From the NCBI GenBank assembly GCA_009692365.1, contig SHZJ01000001.1, positions 90,762-154,761 of the forward strand: a stretch of 64,000 nucleotides of DNA, in the 5' to 3' direction. The stretch is from Gammaproteobacteria bacterium. Its GTDB lineage: Bacteria; Pseudomonadota; Gammaproteobacteria; Ga0077536. Below the pieces are notes generated by a model, which searched no databases, had not been told where the DNA came from, and worked only from the letters and a program-made list of their open reading frames with translations. Shown piece after piece: positions 16,882-25,930 of the stretch. Within the stretch, counting starts at the first letter, position 1; the number at the start of each line of letters is the position of its first letter. The translations under genes and the position numbers were made by a program.

Positions 16882-18354
16882 ATGCCTAGCCCCGCGACCC
16901 ACTCCTTGCGCCGTGCGCTGCTGTTCTACGAACTGGCGTTCCTCGCGTTGGTCATCGTTACCGGCGGCATGGGCGGGCTGTGGGCGTATTTTTGGCAACA
17001 GGCATCGCGCGAAGCGCTACGACTCAACGAACTCACCGACGCCGCACAGGATATTCGGGCGGTGCTTTTTCAGCAGATTAAAGACGTGGCGCTGGCGCGG
17101 CTGCGCCACGATCCCGATTTGGACGAAGTGCACGCCCATTATTACCGACGGATCCAGGCGGGTTTTAATACGCTGCGCCGTCTGTCCGCCGCGCGCCCGG
17201 AAGACTACGCCATTCAGAGCATGCAGGAAGGCTATGGCCGTCTGCAGGCAGATTTGCAGGCGGCGCTGAAAGATTCCTCGGTGGTGAACCGGATTGCGGG
17301 CAACGAAATGCTTGACCCCCGCGCGGCCGGCAATTTACTCAGCGGCTTCGAACAGTCTTACCAGTCCTTACGCAAATTGCTCGATGGACGTTTGGCCGCA
17401 CAGCAAGCCGGGATTGCGCGCTGGAATCGCTCCGCCCCCTATTTATTGCCGATCCCTATGCTGCTGGCGTGTTGCCTGCTATTTTTTTCGCGGGCCAGTC
17501 TGCGGCGCAACTTTGTAGATCCCATGCGGGCAATTATTTTGAGCACCGAGCGCATGAGCAGCGGCGACCTCGGTCTGCGCTTGCCGGTGGTGGGCGTAAC
17601 CGAAGTGGCGCAGCTGGCCGAGAGCGTGAACCGGCTGGCGATCGATTTGGCCGCGAGTCGGGACGCGGTGGTGGCGAGCGAGCGCCAAGCGGCGTTAGGC
17701 GCCTTGGTGCCGGTAGTGGCGCACAATATTCGTAATCCGCTGGCGGCGATCCGTGCCAGCGCGCAGGTACTCGAGCACCTAGATGACCCCCAGGAAGCCC
17801 GCGAAATTGCCCACAGCATCGTTGCCACGGTCGACCGCTTGGGCCGTTGGGTGAGCGCGCTGGTGTCTTATTTGCACCCGCTGAAACCCCACTTGCGACC
17901 CGTTGCCGCCACCACTCTGCTGGCAGCGGTAGAGCAGCTGATTGCCCCGCGCTGCGCCGAGAAAGCGCTCAGCCTCGTGCGCGCTCCCTGGACCGAGGGA
18001 GTGTCCGTGGTGGTCGATTCCGACCTCATGGAACAAGCGCTATATGGGCTGTTGGGCAACGCGCTGGAAGCTTCGGAGGTGGGGAGCACGGTCTACCTTG
18101 GGGTTGCTGCCACGCCGTCGAACGTGGTTTTTTCCATTACAGACAGCGCGGGCGGCCTGCCGTTCAGGCCCGAATCCACTGGGCTTGAGCCCGGCCCGAC
18201 GACCAAGCGTTTTGGCACGGGCTTAGGCATCCCAGTGGCCTTTAAAGTCTGTCAGGCGCACGGTTGGGCGCTGGAGTTCGATGCCGCGCATGCCCTGGGC
18301 ACACAAGTGCGCATTACTGCCCCGCGTAGCGCCCCCCTAGATGAAGAATCCTGA
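16882..18354 (+). CDS. Membrane sensor histidine kinase (NtrB/AtoS type)
   Basis: The 490-residue kinase has TM1 at about residues 14-36, a helical periplasmic region of about 150 residues, and TM2 near 187-208 (PIPMLLACCLLFFS). A HAMP domain follows, then a dimerisation helix with the phosphorylatable His in VVAHNIRNPLAAIRAS (about residue 279). The ATPase domain has the N-box GLLGNALEAS, G1 DSAGGLPF and G2 GTGLGIPVA. HNIRNP in place of HEIRNP is common in NtrB-like kinases paired with sigma-54 activators. The gene overlaps the following activator gene by 14 bp, which makes the pairing clear. The signal is unknown. Confidence 0.9.
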   Translation: MPSPATHSLRRALLFYELAFLALVIVTGGMGGLWAYFWQQASREALRLNELTDAAQDIRAVLFQQIKDVALARLRHDPDLDEVHAHYYRRIQAGFNTLRRLSAARPEDYAIQSMQEGYGRLQADLQAALKDSSVVNRIAGNEMLDPRAAGNLLSGFEQSYQSLRKLLDGRLAAQQAGIARWNRSAPYLLPIPMLLACCLLFFSRASLRRNFVDPMRAIILSTERMSSGDLGLRLPVVGVTEVAQLAESVNRLAIDLAASRDAVVASERQAALGALVPVVAHNIRNPLAAIRASAQVLEHLDDPQEAREIAHSIVATVDRLGRWVSALVSYLHPLKPHLRPVAATTLLAAVEQLIAPRCAEKALSLVRAPWTEGVSVVVDSDLMEQALYGLLGNALEASEVGSTVYLGVAATPSNVVFSITDSAGGLPFRPESTGLEPGPTTKRFGTGLGIPVAFKVCQAHGWALEFDAAHALGTQVRITAPRSAPLDEES

Positions 18355-19759
18355 GCGCAGCAAGGTGTCCCCATCGCCACCACCACTGACGCGAGTGCTG
18401 GTGGTGGAAGACGAGGCCTTGTTTGCCCGCGTGGTCGCGCGGCGCTTAGAGAAGGCCGGTTATGCGTGTCGGATTGCGCCGACCTTGCGCGCGGCCGAAG
18501 CCGAGTATTTAGACACCGGCGCCGATCTGCTGCTGCTCGATATGCGGCTGCCCGATGGCTCGGGTCTGGATTTTTTGCAACGCCTGCGGGTGACGCTGGG
18601 CGCGAGCGTGGCGGTCATCGCCATGAGTGCCTACGGCGAGTTGGAGGATGCGGTCACCGCCATGAAACTGGGCGCCTCCGACTATCTAAAGAAACCCATC
18701 GACCTCGACGAACTGCTGCTGAACGTGGACAAAGTGCTGGCGCAACAACAACTGGCGCGCCAGTTGGAGTACTCCCGCGTGCGCGCGAGTACGGGCGTGG
18801 GGTCGGTGACGATCGTTGGGGACTGCGTGGCCACGCAGACCCTGCGCACGCAGATCGAACGCATCGCGGCCTTCGGCGGCGGTGATGGCGAGGCACCGAC
18901 CGTGCTCATCGTGGGCGAGACCGGCACCGGCAAGGATGTTGCGGCCCGTATGCTCCATCAACTTTCCTCCCGTGCAGAGCGTCCTTTCGTGCACGTGGAT
19001 TGTGCGGCTTTGCCCAAGGATTTAATTGAAGCCGAGCTCTTTGGGCACGTCAAAGGTGCCTTTACGAACGCCACCGCGGAACGCACCGGGCTCATCGAGG
19101 CGGCCGAGGACGGGGTGGTTTTTCTGGATGAAATTGGGGAGCTGCCGCTCGAACTGCAAACCAAACTGCTGGCAGTACTCGAACGCCGCTCGCTGCGGCG
19201 GGTAGGCAGCAGCCAGGAGCGGCGCAGTCAGGCCTGGTTTATCGCGGCGACCAATCGGGACGTCGAGAACATGGTGGCGGCCGGCAGTCTGCGGGCCGAT
19301 CTTTATTATCGGCTGAACGTCCTCACGCTCAGGCTCCCGCCATTGCGCGAACGGGGCGCGGACATGCTGCTGCTGGCCGAGCATTTTGGTCGGCAAATCG
19401 CCCGCCGCTACGGCTTGGCCGAAATCGCCATCGACCCGTCCGCCGTGGCGGCCCTGCGGCGTTATGCGTGGCCGGGCAATATTCGCGAACTCAAGCACGT
19501 GATGGAACGTGCGCTGCTGTTGGCGGGTGGCGGCGAGCTGGCAGAATCTGCGCTCATGTTACCCGGGCCTGTCAAAGCGCCAGCGGGCCGTGAGCCCTTC
19601 ATGCTCGACGGACTGACCCTAGAGGCCGCAGAAAAAGTGCTCATCGAACGCGCGCTCAGCCGGACCGATAACAATGTCTCAGAAGCTGCGCGCCAATTAG
19701 GCGTGACGCGCATGACCCTGCGCTATCGCATGAAACAGCAGGGTCTGGACGGTGCTTGA
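18341..19759 (+). CDS. NtrC-family sigma-54-type response regulator with a variant GAFTGA loop
   Basis: The 472-residue regulator has a receiver (acidic pair VVEDEA; phosphoacceptor in [13 protein letters not shown]; lysine in YLKKPIDL). The AAA+ domain has Walker A GETGTGKD and Walker [11 protein letters not shown], with arginine-finger region [13 protein letters not shown]. The C-terminal Fis-type helix-turn-helix contains [20 protein letters not shown]. The loop that contacts sigma-54 is normally GAFTGA; here it reads GAFTNA. It should be phosphorylated by the overlapping kinase. Whether it can activate sigma-54 normally with this loop is open. Confidence 0.92.
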   Translation: MKNPERSKVSPSPPPLTRVLVVEDEALFARVVARRLEKAGYACRIAPTLRAAEAEYLDTGADLLLLDMRLPDGSGLDFLQRLRVTLGASVAVIAMSAYGELEDAVTAMKLGASDYLKKPIDLDELLLNVDKVLAQQQLARQLEYSRVRASTGVGSVTIVGDCVATQTLRTQIERIAAFGGGDGEAPTVLIVGETGTGKDVAARMLHQLSSRAERPFVHVDCAALPKDLIEAELFGHVKGAFTNATAERTGLIEAAEDGVVFLDEIGELPLELQTKLLAVLERRSLRRVGSSQERRSQAWFIAATNRDVENMVAAGSLRADLYYRLNVLTLRLPPLRERGADMLLLAEHFGRQIARRYGLAEIAIDPSAVAALRRYAWPGNIRELKHVMERALLLAGGGELAESALMLPGPVKAPAGREPFMLDGLTLEAAEKVLIERALSRTDNNVSEAARQLGVTRMTLRYRMKQQGLDGA

Positions 19760-19830
19760 ACGAGCATGGCAGGCCGGCCCACGACTACGATTAGGCGCAA
19801 ACCCCAACAACGACTTTGAGGAGACCACCC

Positions 19831-20130
<300 letters not shown>

Positions 20131-20248
20131 CGCCGGTGTGCTGCGCGCCTAAGCCGCACGGCCGTGCCGCGCTGGTGGCCCGGCGGTGCCCCGCCGCAGC
20201 GCCGCGCGCTGGCGCGCGCAGTGGTCTTGCCCAGCCCACGGTCGCGGC

Positions 20249-20902
20249 GTGCGGCCGCTAAGCCCAGCGCCCTGGAGCGTGTTGCTGGCGGACGCCTACG
20301 CGGTGGTGCGGGTCGGCTACCGGACCCTGTTGGCGGCCACCCCAGATTTAATTCTCGTCGCCGAAGCTGACGACGGCGAGGCGGCGGTGAAAGCTTTTTT
20401 GGCGCATCGCCCGGCCGTGGCGATCATGGACCTCGGCCTGCCGGGCACCGGCGGGCTCGAAGCAATTCGCCGCATCGTGCAGCGCAGTCCCGAGGCCCAG
20501 ATACTGGCTTTCGGTGCCCACGAAGACCCTATTTTCGTCCAGCAGGCGCTGCGGGCTGGTGCCCGGGGCTATGTGACTAAGCACAGCACGCCGGCCGTGT
20601 TGGTCGACGCGGTGCGGCAGGTGGCGGCGGGTGGGGTGTATCTCAATGCGCTGGTCGCACAGCGTTTGGCGCTCCAGAAAGTCCGTGGCGCCAGTTCGCC
20701 GCTGGCCGAGCTATCGACCCGCGAGTTCGAAATTTTTTGCTTACTGGCGGGCGGTGAGAAAATTCTGCAGGTCGCGCGGCGGTTGTCGCTGAGCGCCAAG
20801 ACGGTCGGCAATTACGCGACCAGCATAAAATCTAAGTTGGCCGTGCACTCACTGACCGAACTCACCCGGTTGGCCATTCGACTCGGTCTAAGCCAAGCCT
20901 GA
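20249..20902 (+). CDS. GacA/UvrY-like NarL-family response regulator
   Basis: A receiver (phosphoacceptor in VAIMDLGLPGTGGLEAIRR; lysine in GYVTKHS) is followed by a LuxR-type helix-turn-helix (LSTREFEIFCLLAGGEKI, then RRLSLSAKTVGNYATSIKSKL). The overall resemblance to GacA/UvrY is strong. In the metal-binding pocket the usual acidic pair (ADD) reads LADAYAVVR, so one acidic residue is missing. The start is uncertain: GTG 20249 is a compromise between GTG 20186, whose leader looks non-coding, and GTG 20279, which would trim the first strand. No kinase gene adjoins it. Confidence 0.82.
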   Translation: MRPLSPAPWSVLLADAYAVVRVGYRTLLAATPDLILVAEADDGEAAVKAFLAHRPAVAIMDLGLPGTGGLEAIRRIVQRSPEAQILAFGAHEDPIFVQQALRAGARGYVTKHSTPAVLVDAVRQVAAGGVYLNALVAQRLALQKVRGASSPLAELSTREFEIFCLLAGGEKILQVARRLSLSAKTVGNYATSIKSKLAVHSLTELTRLAIRLGLSQA

Positions 20903-20956
20903 ACGGCTGCCCGGTGGCGGCCTGGGTTGCGGCAGTTGGCGCGCCGGCGCGTGGCC

Positions 20957-21066
20957 GTGGCGGGGTGGCGCCGCTGCGTCGCCGCACTGCGCCCCAGTTG
21001 GGACGCGGCGGGCCGCGAGCCTACAGGCAGTGGCGGGGGTGGCGCCGCTGCGTCGCCGCCCTGCGC
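20957..21066 (+). repeat. Pair of approximately 36-bp direct repeats
   Basis: Nearly identical GC-rich copies lie at 20957-20992 and 21030-21066, differing by an extra G and about two substitutions. They fill the gap between the response-regulator gene and the convergent beta-propeller gene. Confidence 0.8.
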
Positions 21067-21079
21067 GCCACGCGCGGCT

Positions 21080-22027
21080 TTACTCTAGCAGCGCAATGCC
21101 CCACGGCATTTTGCCCACCGGCACGCTGGCAATCACTCGATTAGCCACGGTATCGATCACGGAAACCTGGTCGCTGGCGCCATCGGTCGTATACAACCGG
21201 GTACCCGCTTGATTGAGCGCTAATCCCCACACCCGCTTGCCCACCGGGATCTCGTGCACGATGGCCAGCGTGTGCTCGTCCAGCACAAAGACGCGATTTG
21301 CCCGCCCACCCGCCACATACAGACGCTGGCCGTCGCGGCTGGGCAGAATGTCTTTGGGTTTCGCTTTGTTATCGGCCAGCGGCATGCGCGCGAGTATCGT
21401 GCCCGCGGCGACGTCTATTTTTTTGACCTCGCCGCTGATTTCCGAGGTCGCGTAGGCGGTCTTGCCATCGGCGCTAAACGCCGCCGCGCGGGGCCGGGCG
21501 CCTACCAGAATATTGGCCACTAGTTTATGTTCTGGGATGGCGATGACGTGCAGCATATTGGTGGATTCGCTGGTCACGATGGCCCGTGTGCCATCGGGTG
21601 AAATTGCCACGCCCTCTGGCTCCAAGCCCACTTTGATTTCCGCTATGAGTTCGCCCGTGCGCGGGTTGTAGACGGAGGCTTTCGCATCCTCCTCGTTGGA
21701 GATATACAGATTGCCGTTGGGATGCACGGCGAAGGTTTCCGGATCGTTGCCACTGCTGAAGTAGCGAACTACTTTCAGCGTGGCGGGGTCGATGACGGCG
21801 ATGGTGTTTTCGCCGCTCACCGCGACATAGATTTCCTGACGGTCCGGGGATACCCCAATGCCGCGCGGACGAATGCCCACCGGCACGCTCGCGATCACCT
21901 TGTTGGTCGCGCCATCGATGACCGACACCTCGTTGCTTTCTTCATTCGTGATAAACACCCGCAGCGGCGCCGCTTGTGCGCTGAGCGTCGCGGCCACGAG
22001 CAGCAGCCAAGGCAACAATTTAGGCAT
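21080..22027 (-). CDS. PQQ-catabolism-associated YVTN beta-propeller protein
   Basis: The 315-residue exported protein has a signal peptide (to about residue 19, AQA) followed by seven or eight YVTN-type beta-propeller repeats. Examples are VFITNEESNEVSVIDGATN, IYVAVSGENTIAVIDPATL and LYTTDGASDQVSVIDTVAN. It matches the family found beside PQQ-dependent alcohol dehydrogenases (TIGR03866 type). Its exact function is unknown. It is followed upstream on the same strand by another member of that gene set. No dehydrogenase, ATPase or permease gene of the set is adjacent. Confidence 0.85.
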   Translation of the reverse strand: MPKLLPWLLLVAATLSAQAAPLRVFITNEESNEVSVIDGATNKVIASVPVGIRPRGIGVSPDRQEIYVAVSGENTIAVIDPATLKVVRYFSSGNDPETFAVHPNGNLYISNEEDAKASVYNPRTGELIAEIKVGLEPEGVAISPDGTRAIVTSESTNMLHVIAIPEHKLVANILVGARPRAAAFSADGKTAYATSEISGEVKKIDVAAGTILARMPLADNKAKPKDILPSRDGQRLYVAGGRANRVFVLDEHTLAIVHEIPVGKRVWGLALNQAGTRLYTTDGASDQVSVIDTVANRVIASVPVGKMPWGIALLE

Positions 22028-22063
22028 GAGAAATTCCTTATGGGTTCTAGGCAGTCAGTCGGG

Positions 22064-22864
22064 CTACGGGCGGCATTCCACTACGCCCAAGCTGTCGAGG
22101 TCTTCGGCTTCGGCCACTCCACGCACGGGGGCTTCACCGACCAGCCGGTCGTTTTCAACGATGAGCAATGGCTGACGCAGCTGACCGTTGGCGCGAAAGC
22201 TGAGATCGATGCCCTTCTGACCATCGAAGGCTAGCTGCGTGCGCAGCGCCTCCAACAGGGTGGCCGGGGCCGCGCTTTGGGCCCGCGCCACGCTGTCCGA
22301 CACCAGTTTAACGGCCGCCCAGCCGGCCCAGGCGGCGTCGTCCATCGGGTGGCCGGTGAGCGTGCTGTAGCGATGGTTCAACTGTGCCGCCGCGTATTTT
22401 TCGAAACTGCGATGCCAAACCTGCGCGCCGGCCGGGCTGCCGGGGTGCCCGACCTGCCACTGCGCGCGGGCGTCTGCCAACATCTGGGCGCTCGCTGCGA
22501 TGTGGAGCAAATTGGCCCTGCAGGTGGCGCGCAGGGAGTCGTCTTGGGCAGTCAAATTTAGCACGGCAACCCCGGGATGATTCGCCGCGAGCGCCTGCAG
22601 TTCGGCGGCGGGGAGCGCGGCGAGGATCGCGGTGGCACCGGCGGTCGCGGCCACCAAGGTGTAATGCTGGCCCAGGAACTGGCCTTGAATTTCCGCTTCG
22701 GCCAGACCTTCCTGCGCGCCCCGGTAGGCGCTCGACTTGGGGTCGCCCACAAAGGCCAGGGGCACCTCGAGTTGCGCGTGCGCCAGCGTACTGGCCGCCA
22801 GTAAAAGTGGTAGTAGCCCACGGCGCACGCGCGGCCGGCGGGGTCGACGGTGGGGAGGGGACAT
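22064..22864 (-). CDS. Shortened substrate-binding protein of the PQQ alcohol-dehydrogenase system
   Basis: The 266-residue protein has a signal peptide (to about residue 30, AHA) and resembles the TIGR03863-type binding protein associated with PQQ alcohol oxidation. Matches include AEAEIQGQFLGQHY, CRANLLHIAASAQMLADARAQW and, near the end, AAQLNHRYSTLTG and LSFRANGQLRQPLL. From memory the family is considerably longer. The stretch between AQWQV and the WHRSF segment is only about 10 residues here, so much of one lobe appears deleted in frame. ATG 22864 has a TGGAG site. It is probably co-transcribed with the beta-propeller gene 36 bp downstream. Confidence 0.72.
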   Translation of the reverse strand: MSPPHRRPRRPRVRRGLLPLLLAASTLAHAQLEVPLAFVGDPKSSAYRGAQEGLAEAEIQGQFLGQHYTLVAATAGATAILAALPAAELQALAANHPGVAVLNLTAQDDSLRATCRANLLHIAASAQMLADARAQWQVGHPGSPAGAQVWHRSFEKYAAAQLNHRYSTLTGHPMDDAAWAGWAAVKLVSDSVARAQSAAPATLLEALRTQLAFDGQKGIDLSFRANGQLRQPLLIVENDRLVGEAPVRGVAEAEDLDSLGVVECRP

Positions 22865-23115
22865 CAGCTGGCTCCAGGGGCGACTGCAATGGCTGCCCGA
22901 GGTGCATCCTAGCGCAGTTCCCGCGCTGCCGACCCGCCCGGCAGCAGGCTGGGTCACTGGGGGCGACGGTAGCGGTGGGCGGGGTCGCGCTCAGCGCGGT
23001 GCTAGCGCGAAAATGTGCGCGGCGTCACAGCTTCAAGCGTTGCCTCCTCCCGCCGCCTGTTCTACCCTTTTAGCCGTTGAGCGTTCTACCGCTCATTAAC
23101 ACAGGATCAGCCAGC

Positions 23116-23889
23116 ATGCGCGGCAGGGTAGTTGGGTACGGCAACCGGCGTCACCGCGCGGCGGCCGGCGGTGCGGGCAGGTCTACCCGGCGCCAGCCCG
23201 GCGTGCAGTTCGCCGCCGCGCTGATCTTCGTAGGCGCGTGCGCGTGGGCGCTGCCCAATGCCCTGGCCCACGAGGCGGGCGACGCCGGTCCGCAAGTCGA
23301 GATCACGCGCACCGGCAACCGTTTTGCCGTCGTCCCGGCGGGTGACCAGCCGTGGGCCGCCAGTGCCCCACGACACCCGACGTCCGCTGCCGACGCCACG
23401 CGTGCGGGCCAGCTGTATGCGCCGGGTTACGGTTTGGTGGTGCGCGGTGGGTATCGAAATTTCGAACTCACGGGCGGGTACGAAAATGGGCAGGCGCTTG
23501 GCGCGGCACCGTGGTTAGACCTCGCCGCGGCGTGTGTAGCCGGAGGCAGCACGGCCGGCTGCGAGGCCGTTCGCCACCCAGCCTACTATCTGCAGGGGAC
23601 CTATCAATTTTTTGGCAAGACCAAGTTTGGCTTGGGTTACGGCGAGGCAGCACAGGCGTTATTCCACCCCACCGACAGCGGGTTGTCGCCCGCACTCGCC
23701 ACCCCGAACCCACGTCTCAAATTATGGACGGTCGGGGTCTATCACGACGTTAACAGCTGGCTGAAGCTGATCGCGGAATACAGTAACGAGCACAACAACT
23801 TCCAAGACAACCTCACTAACGCCGCGGGTAGTCTCAGAGGCACGACCGAGTCCGATGCCTTCATGATTGGCAGTTTTTTTCTGTGGTGA
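23116..23889 (+). CDS. Porin-like outer-membrane protein, C-terminal half only
   Basis: The 257-residue protein has an unusually long basic N-terminus before a hydrophobic signal-like segment (about residues 36-55, ending NALA). Amphipathic beta-strands follow, such as YYLQGTYQFFGKTKFGLGYGE and LWTVGVYHDVNSWLKLIAEYS, ending in FMIGSFFLW. Those strands resemble the last third of Gram-negative porins, including the terminal aromatic residue. The length is well below that of a complete porin. It may be a reduced porin or the remnant of one. The start is uncertain (TTG 23077 also possible). Confidence 0.55.
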   Translation: MRGRVVGYGNRRHRAAAGGAGRSTRRQPGVQFAAALIFVGACAWALPNALAHEAGDAGPQVEITRTGNRFAVVPAGDQPWAASAPRHPTSAADATRAGQLYAPGYGLVVRGGYRNFELTGGYENGQALGAAPWLDLAAACVAGGSTAGCEAVRHPAYYLQGTYQFFGKTKFGLGYGEAAQALFHPTDSGLSPALATPNPRLKLWTVGVYHDVNSWLKLIAEYSNEHNNFQDNLTNAAGSLRGTTESDAFMIGSFFLW

Positions 23890-24114
23890 GCCGGGCGCCG
23901 CAGGCTCAGTGCCCGGCTGAATGAGCCGGTCTGCTGGCCCTAAATCTCACGCCGCCCACGCACCCAGTTACACTTCTGGCCCCTGCAAGCCACGCCAGTT
24001 TAGGCCAACGCTGATGAATTTCTCGATCCGCGTCCACCCCCAATGGGGCCCCGCCGGCACCGCCCAAGCGGGGCGCCCCACGGCGCGGCGCGCGGCCGCA
24101 ACGCGGGGTCGGCC

Positions 24115-25074
24115 GTGACGCTGCGCACGCTCTATCCGGCCACCGAGCCGCGCCTCGCGCAGTGGTTGCCGGTGGGCGATGGCCACGAGATTTACTTCGA
24201 GGACGCGGGCGCGCCGGAGGCCCTGCCGGTGGTGTTTCTCCACGGTGGTCCTGGGGGCGGCTGTAAGCCTAGTCATCGGCAGTTTTTTGCGCCGGCGCGC
24301 TACCGTGCCGTGCTGTTTGACCAGCGCGGCGCGGGGCGTTCGCGCCCGTTTGGCGAAACCGCCCACAACACGACACCCCATCTGGTGGCCGATATGGAGC
24401 GCCTGCGCGAACACTTGGCCATTGAGTCATGGGTATTGTTCGCCGGCTCGTGGGGAGCCGCCTTGGCGCTAGCCTACGCCGAGCAATTTCCCGATCGGGT
24501 GCGGGGTATCGTGCTGCGGGGTGCTTTTCTGGCGCGCCCCTGCGACCTCGACTGGTTTCTCCACGCCGGCGCCGCCCGCCTGCTGCCACAGGCCTGGGCC
24601 GCCTTGAACGCGAGCCTAGGCCAGCCCGCGCACCTGGTCAGCGCGCTGCATCAAGCGCTGTTTGGCGCCGACCCGACCCTTGCTTTGGCCGCCGCGCGGG
24701 CGTGGACCGCGTGGTCTACGGAGGTGGTGATGTATTCGTTCAATAGCGTTGAAGGTGAGGCGGAAGGCACCACCGAGGAGATGCTGGCCAAGGCCCGCAT
24801 TGAACTGCATTACGCGGTAAACCGCTATTTTTTGGCCGACAACCAGCTGCTGGCGCAGGCGCATCGATTGCCGCGGGTGCCGGTGCATCTCGTGCACGGG
24901 CAACGCGATTTAACCTGCACGGCCGCAGCCTCCTGGGCCTTGCACCAAGCGATTCCCGGTTCCCGCCTGGAAATTCTCCGCACCGCCGGGCACCTGTCGG
25001 GCGAGCCGCTGGTGAGCGATGCGCTGCTGCGCGCCGCCGACCAGATGGCCGACGAACTGCTGGGTCATGTCTGA
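24115..25074 (+). CDS. pip: Proline iminopeptidase
   Basis: The 319-residue alpha/beta hydrolase removes N-terminal proline from peptides in the cytoplasm. It has the oxyanion motif FLHGGPGGG, the FDQRGAGRSRP segment, the nucleophile elbow FAGSWGAALALAYAE, Asp in VHGQRDLTCTA and His near the end in TAGHLSGEP. This set is diagnostic for Pip. GTG 24115 is the best start, since further extension adds low-complexity sequence. It overlaps folP by 8 bp. Confidence 0.9.
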   Translation: MTLRTLYPATEPRLAQWLPVGDGHEIYFEDAGAPEALPVVFLHGGPGGGCKPSHRQFFAPARYRAVLFDQRGAGRSRPFGETAHNTTPHLVADMERLREHLAIESWVLFAGSWGAALALAYAEQFPDRVRGIVLRGAFLARPCDLDWFLHAGAARLLPQAWAALNASLGQPAHLVSALHQALFGADPTLALAAARAWTAWSTEVVMYSFNSVEGEAEGTTEEMLAKARIELHYAVNRYFLADNQLLAQAHRLPRVPVHLVHGQRDLTCTAAASWALHQAIPGSRLEILRTAGHLSGEPLVSDALLRAADQMADELLGHV

Positions 25075-25930
25075 GCTCCTCTGGCAGCCGCGACTCCGCG
25101 ACCCGCAATCCCCGCCGCTGCTGATGGGCATCCTCAATGTGACCCCCGACAGCTTCTCTGATGGTGGGCGCTATCTCACGCCGGCCAGCGCCTTGGCGCA
25201 GGCGCAATTGATGGTGGCGCAGGGCGCTTCTATCTTGGATGTGGGGGGTGAAAGTACGCGCCCCGGGGCCCTGTCAGTGAGCGACGACGAGCAGTTGCGG
25301 CGGGTGCTGCCGGTGCTGCTGGACCTACGGGCCAAGTTGCCGGCCGACATCGCCCTTTCGATCGACACGCGCTCGGTGGGGGTCGCGCGCGCCGCCCTCG
25401 GGGCCGGCGCGCAGATCATCAACGATGTGTCGGGGGGGCGTGACGGCACGCTGCTAGAACTAGCCGCCACCACCCAAGCCTGCTTGGTGCTGATGCATAT
25501 GCAGGGCGAGCCGGTGAGCATGCAGTTGGCGCCGCGCTATGAGGATGTGGTGGGTGAGGTGCTGAGCTTTCTGCTGGCCGCGGCGGCGGCGGCCGAGCAA
25601 CGTGGCGTTGCCCGCGCACGCATTCTGATCGATCCGGGGCTCGGTTTTGGCAAAACCCGTGAACATAATTTGCGGCTGCTGGCCGCCCTGCCGAGGTTTG
25701 CCGAGACCGGCTATGCGCTGGCATTGGGCACTAGCCGCAAACGGTTCATGGGGGCTATTTGCCGGGAAACTGCCTTCACAACGCTGGTCGGTGCCACCTG
25801 CGCCACCACCGCATTGGGCGTGGCGGCCGGCGTGCGGGTGTTTCGGGTGCACGATGTGCAGGCTAATCGTCAGGCGATGGAGGTGGCCTGGGCTATCGGG
25901 CAGAGCGCCCGTGCGGCGACCTTGCGTTAG
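25067..25930 (+). CDS. folP: Dihydropteroate synthase
   Basis: The 287-residue TIM-barrel enzyme joins p-aminobenzoate to dihydropterin pyrophosphate. All signature motifs are visible: [56 protein letters not shown] and GTSRKRF. It overlaps the pip stop by 8 bp and its stop overlaps the convergent pqqE stop by 4 bp. Position next to PQQ and methanopterin-type genes may be coincidental, but pterin supply would serve both folate and tetrahydromethanopterin. Confidence 0.95.
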   Translation: MSELLWQPRLRDPQSPPLLMGILNVTPDSFSDGGRYLTPASALAQAQLMVAQGASILDVGGESTRPGALSVSDDEQLRRVLPVLLDLRAKLPADIALSIDTRSVGVARAALGAGAQIINDVSGGRDGTLLELAATTQACLVLMHMQGEPVSMQLAPRYEDVVGEVLSFLLAAAAAAEQRGVARARILIDPGLGFGKTREHNLRLLAALPRFAETGYALALGTSRKRFMGAICRETAFTTLVGATCATTALGVAAGVRVFRVHDVQANRQAMEVAWAIGQSARAATLR

